Assembly: GCA_047611425.1 (NCBI GenBank)
Contig: JBLFWJ010000064.1
Coordinates: 1 to 16,740 of the forward strand
Origin: JBLFWJ01 sp047611425
GTDB lineage: Bacteria; Bacteroidota; Bacteroidia; UBA10329
Direction: 5' to 3'
Length of the DNA stretch: 16,740 bases
Part shown: positions 14,339 through 16,740 of the stretch, piece by piece
Position numbering within the stretch: position 1 is the first letter of the stretch
Layout of the letters: each line of letters begins with the position of its first letter
Position numbers and translations under genes: made by a program
The notes under the pieces: model-generated
The model's database searches: none
Seen by the model: the letters and a program-made list of their open reading frames with translations, nothing else
Told to the model about the DNA's origin: nothing

Positions 14339-16126
14339 TCAATCCAGTTTGAGCACGGCCATAAATGCGGATTGTGGCACTTCTACGTTACCAACTTGAC
14401 GCATTCGTTTCTTACCCTTCTTCTGCTTTTCGAGCAGCTTCCTTTTCCGGCTTATATCACCACCGTAACACTTGGCGGTAACGTCTTTCCTTAAGGCCTT
14501 AACGGTTTCTCTGGAGATAATCTTTGCACCAATTGCTGCTTGAATAGCTATATCAAATTGTTGCCTTGGAATCAATTCCCGAAGTTTAGCGCAAATCCTC
14601 TTACCAAGTGAATGGGCGTTATCTTGATGAATCAATGCTGAAAGCGCATCAACCTGATCACCGTTCAAAAGAATATCAAGTTTAATCAGCTTACTTGCCT
14701 TGTAGTCAATTGGCTGGTAGTCAAAAGATGCGTACCCCTTCGATACAGTTTTTAACTTGTCGTAGAAGTCAAAAACGATTTCGCCTAATGGCATATCGAA
14801 CGTAATCTCCACACGATCGCTGGTCAAGTAAACTTGGTTTTTAAGGATGCCACGTTTCTCAATACTGAGATTCATAATGGCTCCAACATATTCAGACTTC
14901 GTGATAATCTGAGCCGAGATATATGGCTCTTCTACCTTCTCTAAATAATTTGGATCTGGCAGATCAGACGGATTGTGAACTTCCAGCCGAACCCCTTTTT
15001 TGGTGTGAGCGATATAAGACACGTTCGGTACGGTAGTAATCACGGTCATTCCAAATTCTCGCTCCAATCGCTCTTGAATAATCTCCATATGAAGCATTCC
15101 CAAGAATCCACAACGGAATCCAAAACCTAGTGCCGCAGAACTCTCCGGCTCAAAAGTTAAAGAAGCATCGTTAAGCTGAAGCTTTTCCATGCTGGTTCTT
15201 AACTCCTCAAAGTCATCTGTATCTACAGGGTAAATTCCGGCAAAAACCATTGGCTTCACATCCTCAAACCCTTTAACAACATCCTCACACGGATTTGAAA
15301 CCGTGGTAACGGTATCTCCTACTTTAACTTCCTTGGCTGTTTTGATCCCCGAAATAATGTAGCCTACGTTTCCAGCCGACATCTCTTTTCTCGCCTGTGG
15401 TTTTAGTTTCAGGATACCAATCTCGTCAGCATGATATTGCTTACCTGTTGCCACAAACTTCACCTCCTCCCCCTTCTTCAACGTTCCGTTCAACACTCGA
15501 AAATAGGCGATGATTCCCCTAAATGAATTGAAAACAGAATCGAAAATGAGCGCTTGAAAAGGTGCATCTACATCTCCGACCGGTGCCGGAACACGGTCAA
15601 TTATTGCTTCCAATATTTCTGGAACACCCATTCCAGTTTTCCCGCTTGCAGAGAGAATACTATCTCGTTCACAACCCAAAAGATCAACAATCTGATCCTT
15701 TACTTCCTCTGGGTTTGCACTATCCAAATCGATTTTATTCAAGATTGGAATAATCTCAAGATCATGCTCCAAAGCCAAATACAGATTGGAAATCGTTTGG
15801 GCTTGAATTCCTTGAGCAGCATCTACAATTAGAAGTGCGCCTTCACACGCGGCAATCGCTCTAGAAACCTCGTAACTAAAATCAACGTGTCCAGGTGTAT
15901 CGATCAAATTGAGTGTGTATTGCTCACCATTCAATTCGTAATCCATCTGAATCGCATGACTCTTGATCGTGATTCCACGTTCTCGCTCAAGATCCATATC
16001 ATCCAACAATTGATCCTGCGCCTCGCGCTGAGAAACCGTTCCGGTTACTTGAAGCAGGCGGTCGGCCAAGGTGCTTTTACCGTGGTCGATGTGGGCAATG
16101 ATGCAGAAATTTCGGATGTTTTGCAT
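14339..16126 (-). CDS. lepA: Elongation factor 4 (LepA) GTPase
   Basis: This 595-residue ribosome-associated translational GTPase has the normal length for the family. The G1 loop is AHIDHGKST at 11-19, the G2 region is ERERGITIKS, G3 is DTPGH at 76-80 and G4 is NKID at 130-133. Family-specific parts follow, including SALGFGFRCGFLGMLHMEI, and a C-terminal domain with KCYGGDISRKRKLLEKQKKGKKRMR and the closing PQSAFMAVL. The start was chosen at the ATG at 16124-16126, giving MQNIRNFCIIAHIDHGKST, the standard LepA N terminus. An in-frame ATG six codons upstream would put the promoter's TTTTG inside the gene and is unlikely. LepA acts in translation initiation and ribosome assembly or rescue. Convergent with the upstream GT-C gene. 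Confidence 0.97.
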   Translation of the reverse strand: MQNIRNFCIIAHIDHGKSTLADRLLQVTGTVSQREAQDQLLDDMDLERERGITIKSHAIQMDYELNGEQYTLNLIDTPGHVDFSYEVSRAIAACEGALLIVDAAQGIQAQTISNLYLALEHDLEIIPILNKIDLDSANPEEVKDQIVDLLGCERDSILSASGKTGMGVPEILEAIIDRVPAPVGDVDAPFQALIFDSVFNSFRGIIAYFRVLNGTLKKGEEVKFVATGKQYHADEIGILKLKPQARKEMSAGNVGYIISGIKTAKEVKVGDTVTTVSNPCEDVVKGFEDVKPMVFAGIYPVDTDDFEELRTSMEKLQLNDASLTFEPESSAALGFGFRCGFLGMLHMEIIQERLEREFGMTVITTVPNVSYIAHTKKGVRLEVHNPSDLPDPNYLEKVEEPYISAQIITKSEYVGAIMNLSIEKRGILKNQVYLTSDRVEITFDMPLGEIVFDFYDKLKTVSKGYASFDYQPIDYKASKLIKLDILLNGDQVDALSALIHQDNAHSLGKRICAKLRELIPRQQFDIAIQAAIGAKIISRETVKALRKDVTAKCYGGDISRKRKLLEKQKKGKKRMRQVGNVEVPQSAFMAVLKLD

Positions 16127-16132
16127 GGCGCG

Positions 16133-16140
16133 CAAAATTA
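16133..16140 (-). promoter_or_regulatory. -7 promoter element of lepA, probably leaderless transcript
   Basis: On the minus strand the sequence TAATTTTG is a full match to TAnnTTTG and is followed by only six bases (CGCGCC) before the lepA ATG. Because transcription in Bacteroidota starts about 5-8 bases after this box, the mRNA would begin at or beside the start codon. No TTG is present at the ideal 20-base distance upstream, so the -33 element is weak or absent. Confidence 0.5.
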
Positions 16141-16211
16141 GCACGTTTTAGGACTGTAGATCACACCTAAATCAACTGATAGCAACCGTCTGACGAATAG
16201 TTTGAAACTGG

Positions 16212-16740
16212 TTAGCGATCTGTTCTCCGGCCAATCAATTCGAGTGCCTTTTCCAAAGCGGGATCTGCACCCGAACTAACCGATTCAATATTCGGTTTTA
16301 CTATATGATGTGGAACTGTTCCCGTGGTCTTTTCAACGCTTGCCTTAACTGAAATTGAGCGCTTCATAAACGGAATCTGCAGCACAAATTTCGAATTGGG
16401 AAGTGTGACCCGATAAAACCCTCCACCACAGAACTCGGAGTGCGCACCTCCGGTCTCCTCACCAATAAATACTGCTCTTTCCGAATCATACATTTTCGCG
16501 GAAAAAATCGCGCCAGCGGAAAACGTCATACCGCTGGTTAAGACGAAAACACTACCCTTAAACTTGAATTTTGCAATGTTCTCAGTCCTTGCTCCGGGCC
16601 CTTTAAACATAAAGTTGCTATCGTATTCATCCCGTGAATCAATGCCGTTATAAACCTTATGAGTTGCACTATCTAGCAATTCAAACCCATGCGTTTTTAC
16701 GAAAGGAGGATTGCCTTCTGGGTAATTTGAATATTCCGAA
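16212..16740 (-). CDS. S41-family peptidase, C-terminal part (cut by window edge)
   Basis: The frame is open from the right edge to a TAA at 16212-16214, giving about 176 residues; the N-terminal part lies outside. No ATG start lies in the visible part near 16679, where only a TTG occurs, and the frame continues upstream with SEYSNYPEGNPPFVKTHGFE. The S41 signature is clear: VFVLTSGMTFSAGA with the catalytic Ser encoded at 16518-16520, then FIGEETGGAHSEFCGGGFYRVTLPNS. The GEETGG Glu in place of a Lys suggests the tricorn/IRBP-like branch, which uses a Ser-His-Glu type arrangement; the His would be upstream and cannot be seen. Probably a secreted or periplasmic protease, but no signal peptide can be checked. 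Confidence 0.85.
   Translation of the reverse strand, partial: SEYSNYPEGNPPFVKTHGFELLDSATHKVYNGIDSRDEYDSNFMFKGPGARTENIAKFKFKGSVFVLTSGMTFSAGAIFSAKMYDSERAVFIGEETGGAHSEFCGGGFYRVTLPNSKFVLQIPFMKRSISVKASVEKTTGTVPHHIVKPNIESVSSGADPALEKALELIGRRTDR

Noticed and set aside
15554..15832. Open frame opposite lepA
   Set aside because: It lies wholly inside the well-conserved lepA gene on the other strand and shows no recognisable protein; it is a codon-bias shadow.

Overview
The window looks like a chromosomal segment of a member of the Bacteroidota, probably a marine-type Flavobacteriales relative. Four things point there: a GldH gliding lipoprotein between a PSP1-family (RicT-like) tail and a class A penicillin-binding protein; promoters of the TTG-N20-TAnnTTTG type; starts without clear Shine-Dalgarno sequences; and many short lipoprotein signal peptides. 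The lineage is inferred from content. I could not run a search.

Layout. (1) Positions 1-5740, + strand: a tightly packed run of RicT-like tail (partial), gldH, pbp1A, scoA and a membrane glycosyltransferase. Overlaps and gaps run from -4 to about 31 bases, so this is probably one transcription unit. (2) Positions 5741-8240, + strand: a promoter, then two lipoprotein genes 26 bases apart. The second has the signature motifs of the pentein (guanidino-group-modifying) fold, as in agmatine and peptidylarginine deiminases, and is the most interesting gene here. (3) Positions 8289-9809, - strand: a large helical, TPR-like cytoplasmic protein. (4) Positions 9810-11015: a repeat-containing intergenic stretch, a small exported TPR protein, a perfect 11-bp hairpin, and a stand-alone LuxR-type DNA-binding protein. 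(5) Positions 11081-14338, + strand: scoB, then a polyprenyl-phosphate-type GT2 glycosyltransferase and a second multi-pass GT-C-like protein. (6) Positions 14339-16740, - strand: lepA and the C-terminal part of an S41 peptidase cut by the window edge.

How the genes fit together. scoA and scoB encode the two subunits of one CoA-transferase but lie 7.1 kb apart, with regions 2-4 between them. This suggests that accessory genes were inserted into an older ketone-body/glycosyltransferase neighbourhood. The GT2 enzyme probably makes a lipid-linked sugar that the GT-C proteins could use on the far side of the membrane. GldH and PBP1A are envelope functions, and lepA is a translation factor. The TPR/LuxR pair may be a small regulatory module.

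No tRNA, rRNA, CRISPR array, transposase or integrase was recognised.
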